Assembly (NCBI GenBank): GCA_905221615.1
Contig: CAJNDT010001004.1
Coordinates: 17,501-81,500, forward strand
Length of the DNA stretch: 64,000 nucleotides
DNA from: Symbiodinium sp. CCMP2592
Lineage: Eukaryota; Sar; Dinophyceae; Suessiales; Symbiodiniaceae
Direction of reading: 5' to 3'
The notes below the pieces were generated by a model that saw nothing but the letters and a program-made list of their open reading frames with translations, was not told the DNA's origin and did not search any database. Shown here piece by piece: positions 55,845 to 64,000 of this stretch; position 1 is the stretch's first letter, and each line of letters opens with the position of its first letter. Made by a program: the position numbers and the translations under genes.

Positions 55845-56566
55845 GTGTGGAGCGGCCCGCCAGGTGAGGTGGAATGCACAGACCACGAAGCCATGAAAGC
55901 TACCAGGCTGTTCGCGCTGCGAACTCGAGCCGCGTCTTCCCCTCGCAGGCCTTTAAGGCCCGCTGGGCGCGACTCGCTGCGTAGTGGACCCGGCGCTCCC
56001 GGCCTGGGGATCTCTCTAGCTCTGCTAAAGGTGCCGCACGGCGGGGCCCAGTGGACCCATCTCAGGTCTTCGTGTGAGAGCACTGCTCTCAGCAGATTGC
56101 GACCTAGCTGTGTACAGAGGTCGAGCTGCAAGACCTTCAGGCCTCTGGCCTTAGTCTTGTGGTCTACTGCAACGTTCGAGAAACCCTTCTCGACGGCCGC
56201 CTTACTAAGGCGGCCGAGGCCGCAGAAAACTTCTACGAAAAGTGGCGGACGGGGAGCCGCTCGCTGAGCGGGCTCTGGGGACGCAGTGCCGAAAGCGGTG
56301 TCTGCCGGCACGCTTTGCTGTTCAGCCAACAACAGCGGCGGAGGGCTTTGGCCTGCCGCTATCTCCTCTTGAGTCGGCGGCGCTGCCGCCGAGCTCCCTG
56401 GCTTACTCTTTGCAGGGAGTTGCGGCGGCTTTGCCGACTGGGGCGGGTCAGGGCTCTGCCCTGCGCGTGGCGTCTGGGCAGGCGTGCCTTGCGCGGCTGA
56501 GGTGGCAACTTCGGGCTCACCGAAGAAAGGGCACCTAGTCAAGCGGCCCCCGCGTCTTTGGGGCAT
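55845..56566 (-). CDS. Retroelement DNA-methyltransferase-like domain
   Basis: ATG at 56566. About 100 Pro/Ala/Ser-rich residues precede LFVEVFCGLGRLSKAAVEKG, a SAM-binding-type FxGxG motif. Then come VAVDHKTKARGLKVLQLDL, VHWAPPCGTFSRAREIPRPG (a PPC motif as in C5 cytosine methyltransferases) and DAARVRSANSLVAFMASW. This domain is known fused to RT in dinoflagellate and DIRS-like retroelements, though its activity is unproven. Here the domain breaks off after MASW at about 55890 and no RT follows; the frame runs on into unlike sequence and ends at 55688 by phase overlap. So this is a truncated or chimeric copy. Confidence 0.7.
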
Positions 56567-56983
56567 TCCGCTGCTCCGTGCTCGGAGCTGCCACAGCTCA
56601 GTTCCTCAAACTTCGCATCGCTGATGCGGTCTGGTTGGTCAGCGACGCTGTACGCTAACGTACCGAAGGTGCGGATATCTGCCGCAAGGAGCTTCGCCGA
56701 CTCGGCGTCTCCTAGGAGTTGCTGAGCTCTGCTCGAAAATTCGGCGACGCTGTCGACGAGATTCGCCATCGTCCTGACAGGGGAGAGAAAACTTCAAGAG
56801 AGAGAGCAAGCAAGCACTGTGCAGACTGCAGGACCCTACTAGGACAGACAGGCAGACGCTCTCGCTCTCTTCAATCTGCATCGAAAGACTTGCTGCTCCA
56901 GCAAGTCTTGCAGTGCGGCCGACCTCCCTCAAAACTGTATCCGAACACTGTTCGGAGGGTACTGGTGTACGCCGCTGGCGTCT

Positions 56984-57361
56984 CTACCAGTCGCGGTAGT
57001 TCCAGCGCCGGTCGTGGTCCCACGACCAACGGCCCCGGTACCACTGGTCCCGGTCCTCATCATCGCGGCGGGGCCACTGGCCCTTGCCTTTGCCCTTGCC
57101 GTCTCTGCGGCGGGCCTCCCGATCGCGCTGCTCGCGCTCACGGGCTTCGGCTGCCTCGCGCTGCAAGGTCAACCGAAGGGACTCGGGCGGCCCCCTAGTA
57201 GGGCGGCGATCGCCCTTGTACTCGAGCTTGCCGTCTGTCCTCGGGACACTGCCCGGGCAGGTGTATCTTTTGGCGCAGCGTGTGCAATGCATCACGCCGC
57301 GTACACTAGCTGGCGTATCCTCCCGCCACCTCCCTCTACACCTCCGGGGAGTACGTAGCAA
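56984..57361 (-). CDS. Basic, Arg/Asp-rich ORF with a CxxC knuckle
   Basis: A 125-residue minus frame reads GVMHCTRCAKRYTCPGS early, then LTLQREAAEAREREQRDREA and a GKGKGKGQWPRRDDEDRDQW tail. The charged helix plus knuckle is like a small nucleic-acid-binding (Gag-like) protein. The first 20 residues are encoded by the direct repeat at 57299-57482, so the start is probably accidental. It may be the upstream ORF of the methyltransferase-like element. Confidence 0.4.
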   Translation of the reverse strand: MLRTPRRCRGRWREDTPASVRGVMHCTRCAKRYTCPGSVPRTDGKLEYKGDRRPTRGPPESLRLTLQREAAEAREREQRDREARRRDGKGKGKGQWPRRDDEDRDQWYRGRWSWDHDRRWNYRDW

Positions 57362-57482
57362 GCCTAGTTCAAACTCACTGGCTTCAGTAGCACGGACAAC
57401 ACGAACTTCTCTCTTTTTAGCGTTGTGGCGAAGTCCCGCGTTAGCCCGGAGAAGAACTCTAGCCTTCGGCTAGCTAATCTCC
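57299..57482 (+). repeat. Direct repeat, copy 1 (184 bp)
   Basis: From GCGTACACTAGCTGG to GGCTAGCTAATCTCC it matches 57664-57850. The copies lie just past the RNase H stop of the RT element (at 57867), where a terminal repeat would be. The two differ mainly at TAGC sites. Confidence 0.85.
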
Positions 57483-57663
57483 AGGGTGGGTTGGGTGGGC
57501 ACTCGAAAATTGCCCCCCAGTAGCTGGGGGCCTTTCAGCACAATGGCCACGGAGTAGCACACTCTCAAACCCCTTCGACGTTTTCTAGCGAAACACCTTC
57601 GATGTTTCAGACAAGGATACTAGCGCTAGCATACACGGTCGTACCTCGTCCCTCGGCACGAGT

Positions 57664-57850
57664 GCGTACACTAGCTAGCGTATCCTCCCGCCACCTCCCT
57701 CTACACCTCCGGGAGTACGTAGCAAGCCTAGCTTTAGCTATCTGGCTTCACGCAGTAGCACGGACAACACGAACTTCTCTCTTTTTAGCGTTGTGGCGAA
57801 GTCCCGCGTTAGCCCGGAGAAGAACTCTAGCCTTCGGCTAGCTAATCTCC
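57664..57850 (+). repeat. Direct repeat, copy 2 (187 bp)
   Basis: Partner of copy 1. Copy 2 has CTAGCG where copy 1 has CTGGCG, and CCTAGCTTTAGCTATC where copy 1 has CCTAGTTCAAACTCAC. Confidence 0.85.
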
Positions 57851-57866
57851 TTGCGCAGCCGTAGGG

Positions 57867-58410
57867 CTACCAGGGACCTAGCTTACGGGCCTTCTTAGCG
57901 AACCTCGGAGCCTTGGGCTCGACGGTTCTCTTCCTCACTCCTAGCTCTTGGAAGTAGCTAGCCGAGTGTTCGAGGAGACGGCCCAGCACACGCCACTCTA
58001 GCTTTTTCCCCTCCAGGTTCAACCTGAAGTCCGGGGAGAAACTAGCGAAGTTCTCGTTCGTGAGGTCGTCCGCTAGCTGGTTCAGATCCCTGCGGATCCA
58101 CTGTAGCTGAAGCTCACAGTTCTTAGCGGAGAGTTCCTCTGCTAGCTCCATCAGCACCAAGGTCGATGGGAACTTGGTCGTCATAGCTTTCTTCAGTAGC
58201 GCCTCGTTGGACTGGTTGTCTGTGTACCCACGGATAGCGACCTTGGAGGTCTTCTTAGCATCCCCTTCTGGGACCCAGAGTTTCACACCAACCAGGGTGG
58301 CCAGTAGCTCCAGTGCGGCTATGACCTTGTTCGGGTCCCCCTTAGCGAAAGCCCAGGGGGCCCACTCCTTCTTCACCTCTAGCGAGAACCAGGGGCCGGG
58401 ATCCCCATGC
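57867..58410 (-). pseudogene. RNase H part of an internally deleted RT element
   Basis: The open frame reads GPWFSLEVKKEWAPWAF, then KVIAALELLATLVGVKLWVP, RGYTDNQSNEALLKKAMTTK, and LQLQWIRRDLNQLADDLTNE. The order E-L, T-D-N-Q-S-N, N-Q-L-A-D-D is the RNase H fold of dinoflagellate/DIRS-type elements (catalytic E, D, D); the first catalytic Asp strand is missing with the deleted segment. It follows the RT frame in another phase. The true reading frame extends upstream of the GTG at 58376. Confidence 0.7.
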
Positions 58411-59140
58411 GTCCTCTAGCCCCTCGGCCTAAAGACTCGAGGTCGTCGGCATAGAGTAGCATGTCAAGCGGGAACGATGGCCCTAGCAGGTGGTACGTGA
58501 GCCGAAGCCCACACGCCGCTATACGGGTCCACCAGTAGCTAGCGCAAGATAGCCCGAAAGTCCCCACCAGATTCACGTAGACCGTCTGGCTGTCGGGGTC
58601 CCCCGGTATAGCTTCTTCGGTGTCAATCTGACAACCCAGGTAGCCATGCTCTCCCTCCGCATGCTTGTAGCGCCTGTGGGCCTTAGCGATGTCCCCGACC
58701 ACGGAGAAGGCCACCTCGTTAGCGTCGATGTGCTCACGGAGTAGCTGCTTCTTCTCCCTAGCCCCCGGGGCCCGGATCTTGTCGCGGCACTTGATGCGGT
58801 GGTTGACCCGGACCCCGTGGGTAGCGTCGTGGACCATCCTCTTCTTTCCACTAGCCTCGTCTTCCACGATGACGGCTAGCGCAGCAATGGCTCTATGCTC
58901 ACCGTAGCGGGCCTTGAATTCGCCTAGCGTCATCTTAGCCATGAGGCCTTCCGCGACGTCCTCCTCGAACTTTTCCCTAGCGAACTCCCGGTACTCCTCC
59001 ACGGAGGAGTAGTTCGGAACCCAGGCTAGCGCGGCCTCCCAGGGAGCGTTTTCCAGGGGCCACTTTAGCTGCTCTTCGAAGACGTGTGGCGTCCGGGGTA
59101 GCAGGTCCCGGACTCCCACCGGTAGCCCTTCCTCCGCCTA
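58411..59140 (-). pseudogene. Reverse transcriptase, internally deleted
   Basis: The frame is open from a TAG at about 59140. It reads EEDVAEGLMAKMTLGEFKAR, KKRMVHDATHGVRVNHRIKC, FSVVGDIAKAHRRYKHAEGE and MLLYADDLESLG, with the catalytic Y-A-D-D at 58442-58453. D of the first catalytic strand is in VVGDIAKA. After ESLGRGARGRMG the frame hits a stop and the RNase H frame begins within a few bases. An RT thumb and connection of roughly 150-200 residues expected here is absent, so the copy is dead. Confidence 0.75.
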
Positions 59141-59149
59141 TGAACGTCG

Positions 59150-59683
59150 GTGCAGCCCTGGGTCCCCCCAAACCCCTAGTGCAAAACGGGTAAGGGTTGG
59201 TCGAGGGTTCGGTTCTGGAAGCTATTTCGGAATACAGCTTACACTGTCGCATCCAACACCAGGTTTGACACTGTGTTTTGCGGTTTAAAGATAACTTAAT
59301 TTTTTGTTTTGGCCTAAAATGACTGGTGTCCTGTCGTTGGCAGATCTTGTCTTTCTAATTATACAAAACTGGGGCAACTCGAAATTTCGGAATATCTCAA
59401 ATGGGAGGTCTGCTCTCCACGAAACATTCGAAACATATATGCACCGATTCCAATCGTAATATAAATTAAGAAACACTGCAATTCACAGCATATGTTCCAG
59501 CTGACATGTGAAATGCAATCGCTGAAGCTCGGACTCTTTTTGGCTGCAAAGCCGATCGGGGGAATTCGTGAAACGATCCCTGTTTGCCCCGACCTCGGCA
59601 CAAGGCCTACGAGATCAACGGGGCACAATATCCCCCCGTCGATTGGCTAGGTGCCCCGAGTGCGTGAGCTCACCAGCATGACA
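59150..59683. other. Junction between two retroelements
   Basis: AT-richer DNA without a supported ORF. The TAGC comb ends at its right of entry (59125). The part near 59490-59560 (CATGTGAAATGCAATCGCTG and following) faintly resembles the repeat at 50411. Confidence 0.4.
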
Positions 59684-62411
59684 TCAAGTCGACAGCAGCC
59701 TCCGAATGAGGCTCTCGTCGAGAGGGTAATCCAACTTCGCCTTGCTGGTGCAGACGGCCAAGGCTTCTGTTGAATCACCTCTGCTTGGTCCATCCGCGAT
59801 GTTTGAGAATGATGGGACCCTTTCGTACCAGCTATACGAAGGTGCCTTAGAATCCGCCAGTGCGAAAGCCTGAATCAAGGATGACATCGAGGGACTATCC
59901 GAGATGCCCTTAATCAAGCCAAAGCGAGCCGATTCATTGTCAATCCACCATATCAAGCGCCTGTGATCAAAGGTGGAGGCCAGGGCCCATCTAAGGCATA
60001 CAACCGCGTACAACTCGATCTGACAAATGAGCTGGGTCCCAACATCGGCCTCCCAACGGGCGATAAGTTGCTCTGGGACCAGACCCTCATAAGTCCACGA
60101 CTTGCCCGAGGCTGTGTCAAAGATGACAGCGCCAACACCAGCTCGGCCCTGCTCCCACGCGCCATCCGTGAAGACGTGTATGGGAGCACGGCTGTCCCAC
60201 ACACTGAGCACACGGGGGCTCAGCGCCCGGAGGGCCTCAATGCTGTTGACACAGAAGCTGCGGATCGCCTTCGGAGAGGCGGGGCACGAAACCTTTGTCA
60301 AGCGAAGCAGCTCCTGGCAGGTCAAGCGCAAGGCCCGGCCATTAACATAGCCGGCAGAGAAATTCAAGAGCCCATGAGCGACCTGTGCCTCGCGCACTGT
60401 GATAGCACCTCTGTCAAGGAAACCCTGAAACAACGACACAAGTTGCTCTATGCGTCCGGCTTTGTTTTGAAGAGTCAGGCGTCCCCTATGCACCCCATCA
60501 AGCTGCATCGACATTCCAAGGACCTCGAAGCTTGCCGCAAAGGGAACTCCTTTCGTGTCTTTGCCCACGCGGGCATGACCCCAGCCCAGAAGGTCGAGCA
60601 GCGAGGTCGTAGCCCACGTGGCGCTATCAGCCGTATTATTCGGTGATAGAAGGGGGAAGTCATCGTTGAACACGGAGCTTGGCACGAGCAACATTTTGTT
60701 TAGGAGGAAGGATATTGCTTTTGACACCCTGTTGAACGCAAAGACCGACGATGTGCAACCGAATAAAAGCGAGTGGCTCACGTAGAACTTGGGCCTTCCC
60801 TGTTTATCAAGAAAGAAGACTACGGAGACTTGCAGGTCCCGCTCGGAAACACACATTTGCTTGTAGGCTTTCGTCAAGTCGAGGCATCTGGCGACCCAGG
60901 GCACGGCCCCTGGTTTGGAAGGGTCGGCTAGGATTCGGCGTGCGATCTCAAGCACCATGGCCGACAGGTAGTCAGCGTCCTCAAGCTCAAGTCGCATCGT
61001 CGAGGTGCTGGCACTGTTCACGAGTGCCTCCTTTGCATCGTCAATGGGCCGAAGCTTCCCTGGTTTCTGCTCCAAGACAAATCTGCGGATGCACGACCAA
61101 CGGGTATGGCCGAACAGCTGGGACACTTGATCCTCCGTGTAGGGTCCTAGCATGAACCCCAAGTCCACCTCCTCTTGGCACGCCTGCTCGAGGTGGGCAA
61201 GCTGATCTGCATCCAGAGTTCTGGAGCCAGGCGCGGTGAGAGCCCGCCGTCTCCAGTCGGCGGAGTCAAGGAACTCGTCCCTCGACATGGTAGCCGGGAC
61301 AATCTTCTGCGGGTAACAAGAAGGGGTATCCTGAAACCCAACGAGGTCTACACCCTTTTCCATGAGCTGGACTACCCCCATATCCCAGTACTCATGCTCC
61401 TTGAGGAGCGCCTCAAAGAGTGAAAGGTTCTTGCTTGTAAGCACTTTCTTCATATGGCCGGGAAGGGCCTGGTGCCTGGCCTTCTCAGAACAGCTGAGTT
61501 TCTTGACAAGAATTTCAGCCTTAGCAATCGCTAACTTCCTCTTGAGCTCTAAGACCTTAGGGGTTGTCGTCATCACAGCTTCAAGGGCATCCAGGAAGTG
61601 TTTGGATAACGGTCTAGCAGCGTCAAGGGGGTGAGGGCAGCTTAAGGCTTTACTCAGAAACTCGGAGGGGGAGTGCAATATCCCCACTTTCCACTGCTTT
61701 CTTGAAGCCTCTGGTCCATCCTCGGTTGATCCCCCCGCGAACCTGGCAGAGAGGATGCGCTCGCAGGGCTGAAGTTTAGAACCTTGCGGGACTACCTTAA
61801 AGGACCGGTACTCAGGAACCAAAGGGGCATGGCGCTTGGTCTGACGTCCCAGCGCGGCGGTGGAAGCCTCTTTGAGTCGAGTGATCGGACTCGGCGTGGC
61901 GGACCTAGCCTTGGCACACTGCAGCAGGCAGTCCGCGATGCGGTTGCAAAGAATCTGTGGGTAGGCAGCGGGAACGGCCCAGGCGCCGGGGCGCGGACCA
62001 TGCCAATGCTTGCCGTCGCAAGCGACCGCTAAGGATTCGAAGACACGAGGCGTGCCAAAGAGGCGGGTCAGAGCCCGACTAGAGCCCCCGTGCATGCAAA
62101 TGGGAAAAACAACCTTCTGAAGCCCAGCCCACTTCGAAAGAACCTCGGATGGCAAACGGGAACGCGCGCAGGACGTGAGCAGGGCCCAGCCTTCGCTCCG
62201 GTCAGGCTGTTCAAGAGACACCACAACATCATTTTGGGCGCACCAGCCGATGATGTCGCAAATGAACTGTGCGAGGGCCTTGTGGTCCGAAAGAATCGGA
62301 GGTGCCAGATGGACTGCAAAGGGTTTTCGAGCCTGAAGCACATCCCAGATGACTGACTGACCAGAGGCAGTGGCTAGGTCAAGCTTGCAGACCGGCGCCT
62401 TGGGATGGTTG
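59684..62411 (-). CDS. Retroelement polyprotein: methyltransferase-like, RT and RNase H
   Basis: The frame is open from 62411, where it meets a 201-bp direct repeat, to the stop at 59684 (about 909 residues; the annotated-looking start at 62341 is a GTG inside the domain). Order: KLDLATASGQSVIWDVLQAR then FAVHLAPP, the end of a methyltransferase-like domain; VVSLEQPDRSEGWALL and VVFPICMHGGSSRALTRLFG, typical of the region between it and RT; KPGKLRPIDDAKEALVNSAS, CLDLTKAYKQMCVSERD, and VFNDDFPLL (RT box, 60655-60671); RNase H with VFTDGAWEQGRAGVGAVIFD, IELYAVV, WWIDNESARFG and NIADGPSRGDS. RT and RNase H catalytic acids are intact. The methyltransferase PPC motif is cut: LAPP is followed by ILSDHK. 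The N-terminus is lost at the repeat. Confidence 0.8.
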
Positions 62412-62612
62412 ACTTATCGTTCAAAGATCGTGCTTTGTGTTTTGATGTCTATCATGTTTGAACCTTCAGGGATGAATGCTTGCACTCGCACATGTCACAT
62501 GCAAGAAGTTCAAAGCTCGACGCTATTTTCACACGGTGGGGTAGCAAGTACCGCACACGGCCGATATCTTCGAACTGTCGGTCCTGTGAGACACAAGACT
62601 CTTTTCGTCCCC
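62412..62612 (+). repeat. 201-bp direct repeat, copy 1
   Basis: ACTTATCGTTCAAAG to CTTTTCGTCCCC. Differs from 63106-63306 at a single base by my reading (ACATG against ACACG). It abuts the truncated start of the RT polyprotein ORF. Confidence 0.95.
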
Positions 62613-63105
62613 TCCGCAAGGAGTACTAGCCACTCTCAAGCCGTGCACGGCTCACAATCTGAACCTTAGTGAACAGCCTGCCAGTCGACGACGAGCAAGA
62701 CCGAAAGCACTGCGAAGCAGAGAGCCAAGACCCGAACCAGGTCTTAATGCACAAGGCATACCTGAGTGACCTCAAGCAGAGGTCCAAAACTTCCTGAGGT
62801 AGCACAACACGGATGCATTCTCCGCACGTTCCACAGACAAATTAGGGTGGAGAGGGTGGGTATTTCAAATAAAACTCTCGCCCGATTCAGGGCTTCCTGC
62901 CCCTTCGAGAGGTCAAGCTGCAACGGGCGAATGTATTCTTCAACTGGTTCACAGCATGTATAAATGAGGGTTCATAAAAAGGCAGTGTAAAAGCAAAGCC
63001 CTAAAACAACAAATCAAAATTGGACTCAGTTCTCTGAGTCATTTTGTCATGTTGTTTTTCTTCGAACGATAAAGCCATATCTTCTGCAAGTGTTCAAAGA
63101 ATGTA
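62613..63105. other. Spacer between the two 201-bp repeats
   Basis: 493 bases without a supported gene. Near its right end CTTCGAACGATAAAG (63062-63074) is an inverted match to the start of copy 2 (ACTTATCGTTCAAAG), so a hairpin with a ~30-base loop is possible. Confidence 0.6.
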
Positions 63106-63306
63106 ACTTATCGTTCAAAGATCGTGCTTTGTGTTTTGATGTCTATCATGTTTGAACCTTCAGGGATGAATGCTTGCACTCGCACATGTCACACGCAAGA
63201 AGTTCAAAGCTCGACGCTATTTTCACACGGTGGGGTAGCAAGTACCGCACACGGCCGATATCTTCGAACTGTCGGTCCTGTGAGACACAAGACTCTTTTC
63301 GTCCCC
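63106..63306 (+). repeat. 201-bp direct repeat, copy 2
   Basis: Partner of copy 1 at an offset of 694 bases. Its right end lies 20 bases from the RNase H stop at 63326. Confidence 0.95.
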
Positions 63307-63325
63307 ACTTCCTGGAGTCGCAGTG

Positions 63326-64000
63326 TTAAGCAGGCAGATTCGAAACTCTCTTCACAATCGATAACACCACTTTGGTCGCCTCGACGGACTCATCCTTGAA
63401 TCCTAACTTCCTGACTCTATCAAGTTTCATCCTTGAGGGTTCGTCAGCCAGATTGGCTGGTGATGCCACTCTCGCATACCACGGCAAGATGCCGTGGACA
63501 TACTCAAGAAAATTGACCTCATCGATAAGAATCCCAGCAACCCCTTTCTTCGAAGAGCCGGCGATGTATGCGTGTCTCGCAGCATCATTATCGATATAAC
63601 AAATCACTCCCGTTCCAGCCACAGCACCCGGCTGTTCGTATGATTCTGCGAAAGCAGCCGTCTTCTCGACTAAGAGCTTGAGACCGATCAAGACTCCGAA
63701 CATTTCGAGCTCATATATGATCGTATGCTCATCTTGTAACGACATCGACTTGGCTTGCTGCTCTGAGATCGGCACGCTGAAGAAAGAAAGTGCAGAACCT
63801 GCCCCGGTAAGAAGGACTCCCCCAAGGCCTCCGGTTCCTGATTCCGTCTCAAACGCCGCATCGGTAAGGATCATAAAAGTCCTGCATGAAACTTGTCCCA
63901 CTAACCTCGGTTGGGCCATGTCAAGGAACTTACCAAACTCTTCAAGTCGTTTTTTGGCCATCGACGAAAGCTTCGACCTACCAGTGTAGGCATGCTTTGT
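63326..64000 (-). CDS. Retroelement RNase H domain, partial at right edge
   Basis: The frame is open through the window edge; the ATG at 63961 is internal, and upstream codons read KHAYTGRSKLSS, the RT-RNase H connection. Motifs: FMILTDAAFETESGTGGLGG (first Asp), IIYELEMFGVLIGLKLL (Glu), ICYIDNDAARHAYIAGSS (Asp) and SPANLADEPSRMKLD (last Asp). All four catalytic acids are present. It is the C-terminal end of an RT polyprotein like that at 59684-62411 but clearly diverged from it, so it belongs to a different element copy or lineage. Confidence 0.8.
   Translation of the reverse strand, partial: TKHAYTGRSKLSSMAKKRLEEFGKFLDMAQPRLVGQVSCRTFMILTDAAFETESGTGGLGGVLLTGAGSALSFFSVPISEQQAKSMSLQDEHTIIYELEMFGVLIGLKLLVEKTAAFAESYEQPGAVAGTGVICYIDNDAARHAYIAGSSKKGVAGILIDEVNFLEYVHGILPWYARVASPANLADEPSRMKLDRVRKLGFKDESVEATKVVLSIVKRVSNLPA

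Larger units (their letters stand above)
57300..59125 (-). other. TAGC comb: dense tetramer enrichment
   Basis: I counted 43 TAGC (GCTA on the coding strand) between 57839 and 59125, about eight times the chance number, with no gap longer than about 63 bases; the comb continues through the two direct repeats to about 57300 and stops at both ends. The sites fall in all three codon phases and in the noncoding repeats, so codon use does not explain it. See findings. Confidence 0.75.

Noticed and set aside
59963-60646. 227-residue plus-strand ORF
   Set aside because: Shadow of the RT/RNase H polyprotein on the minus strand.
62412-63306. A standard LTR retrotransposon with 201-bp LTRs
   Set aside because: Ends are not TG...CA, no primer-binding site, polypurine tract or target duplication is visible, and the 493-bp centre has no ORF.

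Overview
This window looks like nuclear DNA of a dinoflagellate, probably of the Symbiodinium type. The strongest evidence is two minus-strand copies of most of the conserved dinoflagellate spliced leader (plus-strand text CTTGAGCCAAAATGGCTA at 16196-16213, a one-base variant at 8663-8680). Supporting signs are genes split into many exons by introns that include GC-AG and other non-canonical types, class-typical gene families (PPR and other helical RNA-binding repeats, CAMK-type kinase, isopenicillin-N-synthase-like oxygenase, ankyrin), plant-type TTTAGGG-like interstitial repeats, and retroelements carrying a DNA-methyltransferase-like domain. No bacterial operon or CRISPR signal is seen.

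Layout. From 1 to about 46.8 kb is a genic block in which every gene I can recognise reads on the minus strand: a gene built from about 14 copies of a short GxGFMW repeat (0.3-3.7 kb, perhaps to 4.4 kb); exons with a membrane helix and an FVGxGxG motif (5.0-5.5 kb); a CAMK/CDPK-like protein kinase spread over at least ten exons (5.9-10.2 kb) whose 2.1-kb intron holds a spliced-leader-bearing insertion; unassigned and Cys-rich exons (10.3-13 kb); a second spliced-leader-bearing insertion (15.5-16.3 kb); low-complexity DNA and degenerate telomere-like repeats (16.7-19 kb); membrane-protein exons (20.7-24.2 kb); a helical-repeat gene (24.6-27 kb); a two-exon ankyrin gene (27.9-29.2 kb); a class-3 lipase (30.3-31 kb); an oxygenase (32.2-34.6 kb); a PPR gene (34.7-36.4 kb); a multi-pass membrane gene (37.3-39.6 kb); and partly resolved exons to 46.7 kb.

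From 46.8 to 51.2 kb is an AT-rich, gene-poor island with a ~412-bp satellite in three copies, a 14-bp tandem repeat and a ~270-bp direct repeat. From 51.2 kb to the right edge is a nest of retroelements, again all on the minus strand: two long overlapping ORFs (the first with a possible degenerate SF1-helicase C-terminal half), a methyltransferase-like ORF fused abruptly to them, an internally deleted RT/RNase H element, a long methyltransferase-like/RT/RNase H ORF, and a partial RNase H ORF running off the edge. The RT element at 57.3-59.1 kb carries a dense comb of the tetramer TAGC that coding sequence does not explain.

Exon limits below are estimates unless a splice junction is given. 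Many small exons were found by reading motifs in frame. The gene order shows no shared metabolic pathway; the common feature is one-way transcription, as expected for polycistronic dinoflagellate clusters resolved by trans-splicing.
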